Below, one piece after another: positions 31,808 through 41,553 of a stretch of 64,000 nt of DNA. The position numbers were made by a program, and so were the translations under genes. The notes beneath the pieces are model-generated. The model made no database searches, was not told the DNA's origin, and saw nothing but the letters and a program-made list of their open reading frames with translations. The stretch's first letter is position 1. Each line of letters begins with the position of its first letter. The DNA comes from Oscarella lobularis (lineage: Eukaryota; Porifera; Homoscleromorpha; Homosclerophorida; Oscarellidae): the NCBI RefSeq assembly GCF_947507565.1, contig NC_089179.1, positions 1,674,681-1,738,680 on the forward strand. The letters run 5' to 3'.

Positions 31808-32227
31808 TTATTTTTTCTCGCCGAGGTTTTGGTCTGTTCTCACTGGTAAGGGCTGAATGAGTGGACAGTCTTTGTTGCCCAATACGGTTGCATTTTTCTC
31901 AATCATCATTGTCGTGTTGCTCGAAATATTGAAAGCGCCGGTCAGATAGATTCCGAGTTGGGGAAATAACACCGTCCCGTAACACCGTCCCGCCGCCAGC
32001 CCTTTGAGAAGACAACGGCGTTTTGATAATACATGTACAGCCTCTATTAGTGATACACTACTATAATTGAGAACTAAGTGTCTGCACCAGCCACAGGCTT
32101 CGAATGCCTTGCGAATGGCATCCGTGTCCTTTGCATGACCATCCCCTTTAGCACCGTAGTCCTTGACGTTGAAGTCTGCCTTGCAAAAGGCAGCTAGAAA
32201 GCAAATGAGCCAAACAAATTGGTGCAT
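31808..32227 (-). pseudogene. truncated GH28 polygalacturonase copy (first two exons)
   Basis: Same opening as the 28161-29557 gene: MHQFVWLICFLAAFCKADFN then VKDYGAKGDGHAKDTDAIRK. The second exon matches as far as PLIQPLPV, and the copy stops in the following intron. A 13-bp tandem duplication (CGGGACGGTGTTA, around 31968-31993) shifts the frame at the start of the second exon. No catalytic block is present. It lies on the far side of module 6 from the complete gene, so the GH28 5' end was duplicated together with, or recombined across, the R6/S6 module. Confidence 0.87.
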
Positions 32228-32341
32228 TGACTGTGTATCCGCCGGGAGAGTCGACGGCACGTGTGCCGTCACGGACAATCTCTACTTAATCGTTCAAGGC
32301 TATTTAATACATCCTCTATAAGGTGGCAACTGTTTATTTAT

Positions 32342-33773
32342 TTATTTCTTTTTCTGTTTACCCGGAGCTTTGCCTGACAAGGCAGAAGCTCCTTCCACGG
32401 CTGACAGTTTCTCTGCCAATTTCTTGTCTTGCGTTTTTATCTTTTCGTCGACTGCCAATCTTAGCTAAATCGCAATACCCTGCATTACCGATTCTATTTT
32501 GAGAAATCCAGGTACCTGTTGAATCTGCTCTGTGACCGTCAATTCAACGAGGCTCCGCAATTCGTGCATGCCTTCAGGCATATCGTCGTCATTCTCACCT
32601 TCAGATGGAAGTCGTTCTCCAGCTGATCCGGACCTCTGTGGACTCTCAGGCCCTTCAGCATCCTGATGTAATGAAATGACACAGAAACTCATCGGAAGAG
32701 AGCCTTATAACGTACTGGCTCTTCCACTGCTTGTTCACCATCTTTGTCTTCTACTGCTTCAGATTCTGTATTGAAATACAGGGTTATGACTCTTTCTAAT
32801 ACATTGATGGCTATGAAATTCATGCCTGGTAATGGGGTTTCCGGTATTCCAATATACTTGAAAGACAAATCAAGGCGAACCTGCATATAAAACATTAGCT
32901 TATTTCCTTTGCAAAAAAAACGCAGTGTACCTTCGGAGTAAAAGCAAACTTGTACATCTTGAAATGCTTAAAATATCTTCAAGTCAGACATTAGACCAAA
33001 GACATAGCACAAAACAGGACTATCTCACGTTCGAAGGACGTAGTCCATTACTTTCTGTACTTGATCCGGGTTGAAGAGACCCACGCTGTACGGCGGCCTC
33101 TGTGCGCGCCACGCGGTAGAAAAAAAAAACTATTTCAACTACTGTATCTCCGTAATTACCCTAACACTGTGACATAGAACGAGCTCCTTGAAAAAATCAA
33201 ATGTCGCCTGCATATTATCAAATGGAGTTTCTATAGAAACACAATGTTGCTCATTATGACGCTCTCACGGCTGTCCTACCTATGCACTTGTGATGAGTCG
33301 CTTTGACGATTGAAAAAAAGGCTGATGTCTGTTCTCTACTGAATTTCATTTCCTCAGCAAATGTAGAACGAAGAGTCAAGAAAAAGCGATTTTTTATGTG
33401 CTTTTGGCGTTTCTTCTGCGTCGAAAGGATATTGTAGTGCATAAAAGTACAGATCTACGACGATTTCCGACTTCAGATCGTCATCGAAGCTCTTCAAGTC
33501 GAATATATCAGCGATCGCACTAGAACAGCTCGGTTTCGATCTTTCGTCTCGTTTATTCCTCTTACCTCGTCTTTTCTTCAGCCGAATGGCATTGCTCCAA
33601 GCGAATTAGATGCTCTGCCGTGAGATCGGCCCTAAAAGGAGGCCCCCGTCGTTTCGTAAGCAAATTATCACGTCTCTCTTACCAGATAAGTATAGAACCC
33701 CCTTTTCTATTCACCTACATAAGAATATCTACGTGGAAAAAGCAAAGAAACGACATCTCACCTCAACTGGCAT
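32342..33773 (-). CDS. CFAP119: CFAP119 (CCDC189)-like cilium/flagellum protein
   Basis: Eleven exons give 303 residues with every phase consistent. High-to-low ends: 33773-33762, 33714-33683, 33631-33566, 33540-33433, 33362-33269, 33207-33160, 33099-33029, 32976-32931, 32880-32716, 32662-32516 and 32464-32342. Family-like segments in order: ILIWADLTAEHLIRLEQ, LYFYALQFAEEMKFSREQTS, FDFFKELVLCHSVRRPPYSV, LFNPDQVQKVMDYVLRTYFK, HFKMYKFAFTPKVRLDLSFK, then an acidic region and a C-terminal coiled coil (LAVDEKIKTQDKKLAEKL). This matches my memory of CCDC189/CFAP119, a sperm-flagellum protein. Nine introns are GT-AG. The fourth is AT-AC of the minor class. The long ninth exon may hide a further short intron. 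Confidence 0.7.
33363..33432 (-). other. U12-type AT-AC intron
   Basis: The intron of the CFAP119-like gene starts ATATCCTTT, the canonical minor-spliceosome 5' site. It contains TTTTTCTTGACTC (branch-site consensus TTCCTTAAC) and ends CTTCGTTCTAC 14-15 bases after the branch adenosine. Removing these 70 bases joins DLYFYALQ to FAEEMKFSREQ in frame. Without it both frames run into stops, and no GT-AG or GC-AG pair restores the protein. Confidence 0.88.
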
Positions 33774-33839
33774 GCTGCCTAGACAACGCTAACTCGCGCT
33801 ATGCAAAAAACGTCGAAAAAACAAATAAGTTGCTCATAA

Positions 33840-35075
33840 TTAATTCGAAGGCAACGTTTTCATAGCCTTGCATATGATTCCAAGCATGACCTCATCCGTC
33901 CCACCGCCGATGGAGAGCACCCTCATATCACGAAAAATGCGACTGATATCCACCTCAGCACTGTACCCCATTCCACCCCAATACTGCAAACACGCATCGG
34001 TCAATTCGCGCGCAAGACGACCGGCTTTCAATTTCCCCATAGACGCCAGTGTCGTCACGTCAATGCCTTTCACGTACAGACCGACGGTTCGATAGAGCAG
34101 ACTTCGCAACGCTTCGACTTCCGTCTTCAGTTCGGCCAATCGAAAGTGAACAACCTGATTGTCGAGCACGGATCGTCCGAACGCCTTGCGCTGTCTCGCA
34201 TACTCAATCGTATCATCAATTGCCTTATCCAAAGCGTCGATGACGGAGGCGACGGCGAACATGCGCTCCTCCTGAAACTGCACCATTTGATATTGGAACC
34301 CCTTGCCGAGTTCGCCGATCACATAAGAGCGCGGCACGCGCACGTCGTCGAACGCGCTCTCCGTCGAATCGGACGCATGCATGCCGAGCTTGCTGATCTT
34401 TCGACTAATCGTTATGCCGCGCGCGTCCATCGGCAGACAGATGAGCGACTTGTTGCGATGCGGCGCGCCGTCGCTTGTTATCGCGAGCAAGCACATCCAA
34501 TCGGCCTGCGCGCCGTTCGTCGTCCACATCTTTCCGCCGTTGATCACCAACTCGTCGCCGGACACACGCGCCGTCGTGCGAATGCTCGCCACGTCGGAGC
34601 CGGCACCCGTTTCGGTCACGCCCACGCAAGTGACAGCGGTCCCGGCTATGGCCGGCGCGAGAAATTGCCGACGTAATTCGTCGCTACCGAAGCGCGCTAG
34701 CGCCGGCGTCGCCATGTCCGTTTGAACGCCGATTGCCATGGGAACGGCGCCGCAGCGAATGCGACCGAGTTCTTCGGCGACGGCGACGCTGTACGTGTAG
34801 TCGAGACCGAGACCGCCGTAGGCGAGCGGTTTCGTGACGCCGAGAAAGCCGGCGTCGCCGAGACGCTTGAAGAGATCGTGCGCGGGAAAGGCGTGCGCCG
34901 ATTCCCATTCGTCGACGTGCGGGTTGATGTGCTGGTCGATGATTTGGCGCAGGGATTTGCGCATCGATTCGTGCTCTTCCGTGAAGACGGCTTCGTCTTT
35001 GAGGTCGACGGCGAACGATGACGAGACGAGACGACGCGGCGGGCCGCGGCGAAGAAGGTGTCGCGAGAACAACAT
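33840..35075 (-). CDS. mitochondrial acyl-CoA dehydrogenase, intronless
   Basis: Open frame of 411 residues from the chosen start MLFSRHLLRRGPPRRLVSSS, a good mitochondrial presequence. ACAD motifs in order: CVGVTETGAGSDVASIRT (FAD and substrate binding), KMWTTNGAQADW, the RQRKAFGRSVLDNQ helix, QYWGGMGYSAEVDISRIFRD, and the C-terminal IGGGTDEVML. The position of the catalytic Glu of MCAD (Y-E-G-T) is Gly here. A Glu is present in the FQEERMFAVAS helix, as in long-chain and isovaleryl-CoA dehydrogenases, so the base is probably there. It catalyses FAD-dependent alpha,beta-desaturation of an acyl-CoA. Chain specificity is not clear from sequence. No introns. Confidence 0.92.
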   Translation of the reverse strand: MLFSRHLLRRGPPRRLVSSSFAVDLKDEAVFTEEHESMRKSLRQIIDQHINPHVDEWESAHAFPAHDLFKRLGDAGFLGVTKPLAYGGLGLDYTYSVAVAEELGRIRCGAVPMAIGVQTDMATPALARFGSDELRRQFLAPAIAGTAVTCVGVTETGAGSDVASIRTTARVSGDELVINGGKMWTTNGAQADWMCLLAITSDGAPHRNKSLICLPMDARGITISRKISKLGMHASDSTESAFDDVRVPRSYVIGELGKGFQYQMVQFQEERMFAVASVIDALDKAIDDTIEYARQRKAFGRSVLDNQVVHFRLAELKTEVEALRSLLYRTVGLYVKGIDVTTLASMGKLKAGRLARELTDACLQYWGGMGYSAEVDISRIFRDMRVLSIGGGTDEVMLGIICKAMKTLPSN

Positions 35076-35239
35076 GATGACGCCTGTACGGGAGGCTGAA
35101 CAAAGACCCGGACTTGTACACACTGGCAGCAGAGATTAAGGCAGAGATGCTCATCCTATTTGATTGCACTAACCCAATAATACGAATAACAGAAAATGTA
35201 AATATAAATTTTGTATATATGTATACGTATAGTTTCTGT

Positions 35240-36457
35240 TTATGCGTTCTCTAGACTTTGAAACGGGGTGCGTCTGACTGTGACATTACTAGGTGCGGGC
35301 GTCCATGACGTTTTCGTCTTCCAATAGACCTGATCGCCCTGACGCATTTTCCTAAAAGCATCCTCTCACTAGCAACTGCTCCACTACTGTATTTCTTCGA
35401 GTCGACTCCACCTTTGTAGAGACGGCTCTTTGTATGACAATATCTTCTGGGTTCGCCTCTGTGACCTTCTCTGAGCCGACTTCACCGATTGATTTTCAGG
35501 CTCTTCTTCTTCTTCCGGATCAGTTTCAGTTTCTGTGTAATAGACTTCATTAATTAATTAATTATTATGACATTAAATACTCTTAGCAAATGAGACCATA
35601 CATACCCCATCCGTCGTTGTCCGACTCCTCCTCAGGATTGACCACGTCATTTGCCGTTTCACAAGCACTCTCCGTCACATCATCATCATCCGGTTTGCCT
35701 TGATCACTAAACGACAGCTTCTTCTTCTTCTTCTCCTCAATCGCGGTACATTCCAACTCAGAAGCTTCGTCTCTTAGTGCCACTAGTGACGTTATAAATC
35801 GAGACTCTTCACTGAAAAACGTATTCTCGACATCGTCGACGGCTACTTGAGCATCGTACGCCTGATTAAAGCCGTCTAAATTCTGCTTTAGACGCTACGG
35901 CAAACAAATGTCAATCATTCAAAGGAATTAATTAATTAATTAGGTATAAAATAATTGTGAAAATAAAACTCTCGTCAATTAAAGTGCTTACTTACGTTCA
36001 TTTGCAATCGACAGTTTGAAACTTGAAATCGATACTTTGAAATTTGAAATTGCTGTCGAATCATTTCGCCGTAAACGCTCTTGACCTCTTTGGCCTTCTT
36101 GTAATACTTGGCCTTCCATTTCTCTGCAAAAATCGTTTAGATTTTTATGAGCGAGGGGGAGGGGGCTCTCCCACGTGACGTACGTGTTTCCTTGGCAAGA
36201 TCGCGATTTTGTCCTAAAAGGAAACGATGCAACGTAGATATTTGTCACAATATTTTTTTCGTACTACTAAGAGTCGTTCTTGGAGTGTATTTAGGCCTCG
36301 TTTGAGTCGACCAGCGAGAAACATCGAGTCCGGGCGACGAACGGCACAATCGCTTTGTCGAGATAACAGATAGGCGACGAGGCGTAAGAGAAGAGGACCT
36401 CGCTTTTCTGTGCCGACTCATTGCCGCTCCACCGGTGAATGAATGGAAAGCCGACAT
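35240..36457 (-). CDS. shugoshin-like centromere protector
   Basis: Six exons (36457-36265, 36213-36184, 36123-35996, 35894-35606, 35532-35412, 35351-35240), all GT-AG and in phase, give 290 residues. The N-terminal half is basic, followed by a coiled coil (QNRDLAKETQKWKAKYYKKA...). The middle is acidic (EEKKKKKLSFSDQGKPDDDD). The C-terminus has the shugoshin box: RRSQRRTQKILSYKEPSLQR then KMRQGDQ, which resembles the vertebrate YKEPxLxxKxRRGD element that binds phosphorylated H2A at centromeres. Shugoshins protect cohesin with PP2A. The call rests on that box, the coil and the size. The coil itself is too diverged to be diagnostic. MSRHRKARSSS, 13 residues in, is an alternative start. Confidence 0.62.
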
Positions 36458-36510
36458 AACCACGTGATATATCTAATATCACGTGAACTCGCAAGCAGAC
36501 TTAAGGGAAA

Positions 36511-38269
36511 ATGAGCGAAGCAAGCGCTCCGGAGTTCGACGACGGAGAAATTTTTCAAGGAATCGCCGGCTGTCTTGTAGGACTAGCCGTGGGCGATGCT
36601 CTCGGCACCGCCGTCGAATTCCAGTCTCCGGGAGCCTTCGAAGAATTGACGGACATGATCGGAGGCGGAGCATTCGACTTGAATCCCGGCCAGGTACGCT
36701 GCAACGTCGTTAGCTCGCTCGGATGTAAACAGAAACCAAAGGGAGCCCCGCCCACATGCCATATTTTTTAAAATTCGTAGTGGACTGACGACACGAGCAT
36801 GGCTCTGTGTCTCGCCGAAAGTCTCATCGAATGCGGCGGATACAATCCCTTCGATCAAGCAGAGCGGTACTGGACGTGGTACGATGTAAGATAAATAAAT
36901 AAATAAATAAATAAATATTAATTAAACCGAGCTTACCTTTTTTAAATAATTAAAGAAAGGTCACTTTGGCTCGACTGGCATTTGTTTCGACATTGGCGGC
37001 ACGACTGTGCACGCGCTGACGCAATTCAATCGACGAGGCAGACTGTCAGGCAATCCGTACCTCGGCGGAACGTCGGAACGATCGGCGGGAAACGGATCGC
37101 TCATGCGACTCGCCGCGGTGCCGCTCGTCTTTTACAGGCATCCTCAAGCGGCAATTGACGTCAGTGGCGACAGCTCGCGAGTGACTCACAACGTCCGACC
37201 GGCAATCGATGCGTGCAGGTATCGCAGAGATGACGTCAGAATTACTTGGAACGGGATTCTTTGCACCTAGGTATTTCGCTGGTCTTCTCGTCGGGTGTCT
37301 TCGCGGCGAGAAAGACAAGGAGAAACTTCTCTCGCCCTACTATTCGCCATTTCCCGATGATCCAGACTATTGGCAGAGAGAGGAAAATCAATTGGTTTAC
37401 TTCAACGAACTTTTTTTGTGTGTGTGTGCTCCTTAGTCGAGTCGTTTTAGGTTAGCGAGATTTCCGAGATTGCCGGCGGTTCATTCGCTCGAAAAGAACC
37501 GCCTCAGATCGTTGGAGCCGGATACGTTGTGAAAACGTTGGAAGCCGTACTTTGGGCATTTAGGAAAACGGATAATTTCAAGGACGGCTGTCTTCTGGTG
37601 CCCCCTCCCCTTTCGTACTTTGTCCCTTTTGAGAACTCCCCTTCTTTCTCTGTCCAGATTGCTAACCTTGGTCACGATGCCGATACCACGGCTGCAATCT
37701 ATGGTCAGCTAGCTGGTGCCTTCTATGGTCTCGACGCCATTCCAAAGACGTGGAGAGATAAAATCACTTTCGGTTCTCTCATCGAATTGATGGCTGGCGA
37801 ATTGGTTTCGCTTTCCAAAATCATCCAAGTTCCCCGTCTGAACGTCGAAGGAAAGCCTCCCACTTCGAATCGCGACGGTAGCTATAATAAATAATAACGT
37901 TCAAATGAAGCGTATCTATGCAATCAATATTTTAGACCTAGCTCCGACAACGGAAGCTTACAAGGAAGCTATGCGAGGACTCCAACATCTTGAAAAGGAA
38001 ATGAGCGAGATTATAAGAAAAGTCAATAAACACGGAAGGGGATATCAAACGTATGTGCACATACACAAAGAAACGAGAGCCACGTACCTTGTCCTCGTTT
38101 TTGCTCTATACTCAGAATAGAAGAGTTCGATGAACATGTGAAGAAAATGTTCGACAGTTATGAAGCTGTCATGGAAGGTCCACGTGACGAGAATCTAGTG
38201 AAAAGCTTTGAGGAAATGGTTAAAGTTCAAAGAAGAACCGTTGAACACGTTACTAAGTATAGACATTAG
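36511..38269 (+). CDS. ADP-ribosylglycohydrolase (DraG/ARH family) with C-terminal helical extension
   Basis: Eight exons (36511-36693, 36781-36885, 36956-37218, 37271-37394, 37451-37597, 37658-37877, 37936-38050, 38116-38269), all GT-AG and in phase, 436 residues. DraG-type motifs: [34 protein letters not shown] (first metal-binding Asp pair), [27 protein letters not shown] and [20 protein letters not shown] (second metal site). It should remove ADP-ribose from protein or small-molecule targets using Mg2+. The last two exons add about 90 residues of charged helix ([16 protein letters not shown]..., [18 protein letters not shown]) that I do not know from ARH1-3. The start is 53 bp from the shugoshin start, so the pair is divergent. 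Confidence 0.86.
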
Positions 38270-38334
38270 TTACTCTGCTGGCTGCTGCATGTGTTGCCTA
38301 ACACTCTTTTTTTTGAAATAATTTGCGTGATTGA

Positions 38335-40226
38335 TTAGTCAGTGCGCGCTTGGGGTAAACCGGGTGTCGTCCCGTGCGACGTCGATGCCGTTCCGAGTCT
38401 TTGAATTTCGGATGTGATTTCGGTGAGGTCTTGAATGCAGACTTGAATCTAAAAGAGACGGCGGTGTCACAACAGACTTGCGTGGTGAGTACGAGAGCAC
38501 GTGCCTTGTCCAGTTGGGCGAGCGTGGGAACGCTTGTATCTCCTCTCTCCACTTTCTTACCGAGATATTTATTCACGAGAACGTAGAGGTTATGAGTCGC
38601 CCTAAGAAGCACAATTCCACCGAACGCCTTTTAGACGCTCTTTCTTACATGTTGATCTGGCCGAGGACGAGAGTCTTTGTAGCAGCCGTATTTTGAATGT
38701 GTGTCCACTGAGATTCCCTGAAATTCAATTCAATAGAGTTAGGGGCTTTTGTACTCTGTTGTCTACTAACCATTTGACTGCCCTGCTCTTCGTCTCCTCT
38801 AATTTGGTTTGAAGGTGAGCCAACTAGGTGCAATCGTCTTTGCCATCATGCACACGCCTCTACTATGATCTCCCTCTTACCCTGTTATTGTAATTCAGTA
38901 TCTCGTTGTTCTTCTCCTAGATTTTTTCGCGAATAACCCAAAACATTATTACTGTACTGCGTATATAAAACGTGCCTCTGTAAATTTCGCCAATCTTGCT
39001 CGTTCCGACTCTATGGCATCCTGATTTTCATGCTCATTGACGAGCAAATCCTAAAGAGACATATCCAGAAAACAAAAACACTGCGTGAAAACACTGCGCT
39101 ACCCTATGTGTCATGACAAGCGTATCATGACGTGCAATAACCTCTCGTATCTCAGAAAACTAAACAGACAATGACTTGTGAAGTGACCCAGATCAATTCC
39201 ACAGGTGTACGTCTTCCGCCGACTCGATGACTCTATCCAAATAGTGATGGTAGACAGATACTAGAGGAAGCATTACAATCGTCTGACGGTTACAAAGATA
39301 ATTCGAGTCTACATTTATGAAGCTTTTTCTTTTGCTTTTCAAGCTGCGCGGTCAACTGTTCAGTTTTCTTCAGCAATCTGGAATCCAAAGAACCAAGAGG
39401 TAAAAAAGTTGCCGATAAGGAATGCAATAATAGAAGACAAAACGCCGTCTCCCGCAAAGTGGAACAAGCCCATTATAGTAAGAACCTTTACACAACGAAG
39501 CTAACGTTGACCTTTCCCTACTTCCCCTCCCATCACGCATGATTTCGTTGCCACACCTTTGGGCATCCCATCTTCCTAAACTCTGCCTAGGCATATCACA
39601 AGCAGGTGTCTACTGAATGATTCTTTAGTACAATGACCGCAATCAGGAGGATCGCCTATTGTAACTAAGCCAATATTTCTGATCTAATTACTTATATTGG
39701 CCGGTATAGACAGGTTCTGACAGGTACGACTCCACCTGCGGCGACCGTACTTACGTCTCGATTTCTTTTGTCTTCGCGCGTCTTTGCTCCTGCTCGGCTG
39801 TCGCCTTTTTCAAAGCTCGCGCGCGTTTCGAGTCGTTCTCCTTGAGAAACTTGTCGAATTTGAGTAGGGAGCTCTTCAGCTGGTATTCCTTTCGTTCGAG
39901 CTCCTCGCGTCGTTGGTGAAGACTCTCCATTTTCATTTGGAACTCCTACAGGCGGAACGGAATGATCGCGATCTTTCTTTTTGCGGCTTTCGAGCCGTTT
40001 CCTGGCCTCTTTGTGTGCGTTGAGTGCTTGCTCGACTTCGTTCATTTCCCTGCGTTTCTCTAGAAGACGAGTTGCCGCCGTCAAATGATCTTCTTCTCGT
40101 TCGGGCATTTTCCTACGCAAACCGATCCCATTGCGGAGGGCCCCGACCAAGAAAATCGATGCAAACGCACAAGAGAAGTTTGTCTTGGAAGGTAGTTTTG
40201 AAATAGTCTTCGAGATTGGCCGACAT
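38335..40226 (-). CDS. CCDC42: CCDC42/CFAP73 family axonemal coiled-coil protein
   Basis: Twelve exons give 319 residues, the usual length (about 310-320). Segments that fix the family: MSANLEDYFKTTFQDKLL at the start, TRLLEKRREMNEVEQALNAH, MKMESLHQRREELERKEYQL, LLKFDKFLKENDSKRARALK, YHHYLDRVIESAEDIREVIA, WESQWTHIQNTAATKTLVLG, and the C-terminal LDKIQVCIQDLTEI. The product is almost all coiled coil. The protists' relative MIA1/2 and vertebrate CCDC42/CFAP73 work on the axoneme and in sperm-tail formation. Three introns (39946-40006, 38917-38975, 38449-38504) have GC instead of GT at the donor. Without them the conserved frame cannot be joined. Whether it is CCDC42 or CFAP73 I cannot tell. Confidence 0.85.
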
Positions 40227-40359
40227 TTTCGACAAAGAGATGTACGGTACGTTGGGTGCTCGGCGTCAAGGTTACACGCGTGCGTACAACGGAGAATAAA
40301 TAACACGTAACGATTTATTCAACACAACAAAGCAAACGCCAGGTCCCGAGGACTTTCGC

Positions 40360-40749
40360 CTAAATATTTCGCAGGTAGTCGCCTGCGACCCAAGAGAGGT
40401 CAACACCCATTGTTTTCAAATATTCGTTAGCGCCGTAAGCCAATTTCTGAAGGCTGTTGGTGCGGAAACGGTGCTGGTAAATAGTTTGCTCTTTGTCGTG
40501 ATAGACAAAAAAGAGAACTCCTTCTTGAACGCCATACTGAAGGCGACTGTCGATTGTCAGCTTTTGAGGAACATCGAATCCCGTCTGAATGTAGGCTGGG
40601 AATTCTGAGCCGTTGAGCTCATAAACACAAAGAGTATAACTCTGACTGCGATCGCCGCCAAAGCCGAGGACCGCGCCTTGCTTCCAGTAAACTTGGATTG
40701 TTTCCCCCTTGCGTTTCAAAGCTAGAACTTGACCTTTCAACTGACTCAT
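40360..40749 (-). CDS. unrecognised 129-residue protein
   Basis: Single open frame MSQLKGQVLALKRKGETIQV... ending LSWVAGDYLRNI. No signal peptide, no TM and no cysteine pattern. Alternating hydrophobic/charged strands (IQVYWKQGAVLGFGGDRSQS, YTLCVYELNGSEFP, GVLFFVYHDKEQTIYQHRF) suggest a small all-beta fold with a short C-terminal helix. Codon use resembles neighbouring genes. Its 3' flank shares about 45 bp with the 3' flank of the next gene (see the repeat at 41485). The frame upstream of the chosen start is also open for 46 codons without strong coding look. I do not assign a function. Confidence 0.6.
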   Translation of the reverse strand: MSQLKGQVLALKRKGETIQVYWKQGAVLGFGGDRSQSYTLCVYELNGSEFPAYIQTGFDVPQKLTIDSRLQYGVQEGVLFFVYHDKEQTIYQHRFRTNSLQKLAYGANEYLKTMGVDLSWVAGDYLRNI

Positions 40750-41553
40750 TATGCTGAATTCGAAAAAAGAACTCGGCCGGAGATGAAAAGTGGCACGCTT
40801 CTTATTGCGCCACAGGACTAAAATGCCTGTGATGCTTGTACACCGTGAACTTCCCGAAGCCCCAAGGTTGAACCGAAGTTCAAGCAACGCACTTCCTGGA
40901 ATTCAAAAATCGCGGAAATGATGACGTCAGGCTCAAAAGCGCGGTTCTGCACTCAGCCGAGACTTACCGTGGCGGCGGCGACAACAAATCAAGACGAAAC
41001 TGCCTCCGAATTTACATGGCATGCAATTAGTTAACCTCTACTTCGTCCTCGCAACTTTGACCTCTTGACTCGAACTTCATGTGGAATTGATGCCAATATT
41101 ACCATGTCATCATATATATCACAGTACGAGTGCCGCTCTTCAAAGAAGACGTCGACTCTGAACTGAACATACAGTAGGCCTTGGTGAGCAGGAAAGTCGT
41201 CGTAGACTCGGTGCGGCACTGAAGGCGAAGGAATCTCGAAGGAAGCGCTAAAAAAGGCGGCCAAGAGAGGAGCGCGAGCCGCTCTTCGACAAGAACGAAA
41301 ACAGCTCTCAGAAGTATGTAGTGCGTAAAGAAAAATATCAAACAGCTAGAAGATCAAAAGAAGGCCAAAGAAAGCATAAAAACCCGCGCGAGCTACAGAG
41401 AAGAGACCGCGGGCATCGAGACGGCTTCGCGCGCTAAAAGCGGCCGTCGTCTGCGTGGACGCCGACGTGGAAGCGAAGCTCCACGCGCATGCGTACAACA
41501 AGGTTAAATAACACGTAACGATTTATTCAATACTAATGTGCATCCATACAGTG
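40750..41553. other. intergenic interval with duplicated 3'-flank segment
   Basis: About 800 bp without a supported gene. ORFs on the minus strand at 41031-41341 are short and hydrophobic and overlap in two frames, so I leave them out. The segment 41485-41535 (GCGTACAAC...AAATAACACGTAACGATTTATTCAA) repeats 40270-40322. Both copies lie just past the stop of a minus-strand gene and contain AATAAA on the minus strand, so they are probably duplicated polyadenylation regions. Confidence 0.5.

Noticed and set aside
34049-35139. Long plus-strand ORFs opposite the acyl-CoA dehydrogenase
   Set aside because: GC-rich antisense shadows of a well-supported gene.
39946-40006. Frameshift error instead of an intron between CCDC42 exons 2 and 3
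   Set aside because: Two other introns of the same gene also need a GC donor, and removing this 61-bp segment joins AHKE to EFQMKMES in frame. The GCCAGG donor is weaker than the others, so an error here is not fully excluded.
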